From positions 1 through 5,324 of the forward strand of contig JALHSW010000389.1 in NCBI GenBank assembly GCA_022865365.1: a stretch of 5,324 nt of DNA. The letters are read 5' to 3'. How positions within the stretch are numbered: the first letter of the stretch is position 1; every line of letters begins with the position of its first letter. Under the pieces are notes generated by a model, which saw only the letters and a program-made list of their open reading frames with translations, searched no databases and was not told where the DNA came from. The DNA comes from Acidimicrobiia bacterium (GTDB lineage Bacteria; Actinomycetota; Acidimicrobiia; IMCC26256; PALSA-555). Shown here one piece after another: positions 5,192-5,324 of the stretch. Made by a program: the position numbers and the translations under genes.

Positions 5192-5324
5192 TCAATGCCC
5201 GCCGAGCTCCCTGAGCTCGTCGCGCGCCTCGGCGTGGTGATCGAGACGCTCGTTGATGCGGGTGAGTGAGTCGTCGACGCTGTCGACGAGTGGACTCGCG
5301 GCCTCGATGGCGCTCTGGGCGATG
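5192..5324 (-). CDS. C-terminal 43 residues of an unidentified protein (partial at window edge)
   Basis: On the minus strand an open frame enters from the right edge and ends at a TGA (5194-5192). The visible residues are rich in Asp, Glu, Arg and Leu and probably helical: SPLVDSVDDSLTRINERLD followed by HHAEARDELRELGGH. Leu, Val and Ile recur at 3-4 residue spacing, as in an amphipathic or coiled-coil helix. There is no start codon inside the window and no recognisable motif, so no function is assigned. The gene converges on the acyl-CoA dehydrogenase gene with only 6 bases between the stop codons. The main doubt is that a 43-codon open frame in GC-rich DNA can occur by chance, though its regular composition and tail-to-tail fit favour a real gene. 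Confidence 0.55.
   Translation of the reverse strand, partial: IAQSAIEAASPLVDSVDDSLTRINERLDHHAEARDELRELGGH

Noticed and set aside
5203..5219. Hairpin CGAGCTC-CCT-GAGCTCG as a terminator between the convergent genes.
   Set aside because: It lies inside the minus-strand coding frame, where repeated Glu-Leu codons explain it, and no T-run follows on either strand.
5195..5269. 24-codon plus-strand ORF beginning ATGCCCGCCGAG just after the dehydrogenase stop.
   Set aside because: It is very short, has no ribosome binding site and is opposed by a longer, more protein-like minus-strand frame.
1..5324. CRISPR arrays, tRNA or rRNA genes, insertion sequences, attachment sites, retron-like or toxin-antitoxin elements.
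   Set aside because: I saw no regularly spaced direct repeats of CRISPR length, no tRNA-like T-loop (GTTCRANNC with matching arms), no transposase motifs and no terminal inverted repeats.

Overview
The window comes from a GC-rich bacterial chromosome. Several signs point to an actinobacterium: strong G/C preference at third codon positions, TAGGYT-type -10 boxes close to start codons, a membrane-anchored DUF459-type SGNH hydrolase with a Thr-rich tail, and a long acyl-CoA dehydrogenase of a type I recall as common in actinobacteria. The class Acidimicrobiia is my best guess, but this is inference, since no rRNA or taxonomic marker is present.

Layout: (1) Positions 1-262, minus strand, hold the N-terminus of an AAA/STAND ATPase, probably a large LuxR-type regulator, cut by the left edge. 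(2) A short divergent intergenic region, 263-347, carries a ribosome binding site for the regulator and a possible -10 box for the next gene. (3) Positions 348-2354 encode a complete type IV (MdlB/MsbA-like) ABC exporter half-transporter. (4) Six bases later, 2361-3461 encodes a membrane-anchored extracytoplasmic SGNH/DUF459 hydrolase, almost certainly in the same operon. (5) Positions 3462-3544 are a compact intergenic region with nested inverted repeats and a 10-bp-periodic ATC motif, ending in a TAGGCT box 7 bases before the next ATG. (6) Positions 3545-5185 encode a 546-residue acyl-CoA dehydrogenase with a helical N-terminal extension, resembling methylsuccinyl-CoA dehydrogenase. (7) A convergent minus-strand gene of unknown function ends at 5192 and runs off the right edge.

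How they work together: the exporter and the SGNH hydrolase are the only pair with a clear operonic link. The exporter moves an unknown substrate (lipid, glycan precursor or drug) across the membrane, and the hydrolase would act on an ester outside it. The acyl-CoA dehydrogenase looks like an independent unit with its own leaderless-type promoter and a role in acyl-CoA metabolism. I did not find a clearly novel multi-gene system here. The most distinctive non-coding signal is the structured region at 3459-3537.
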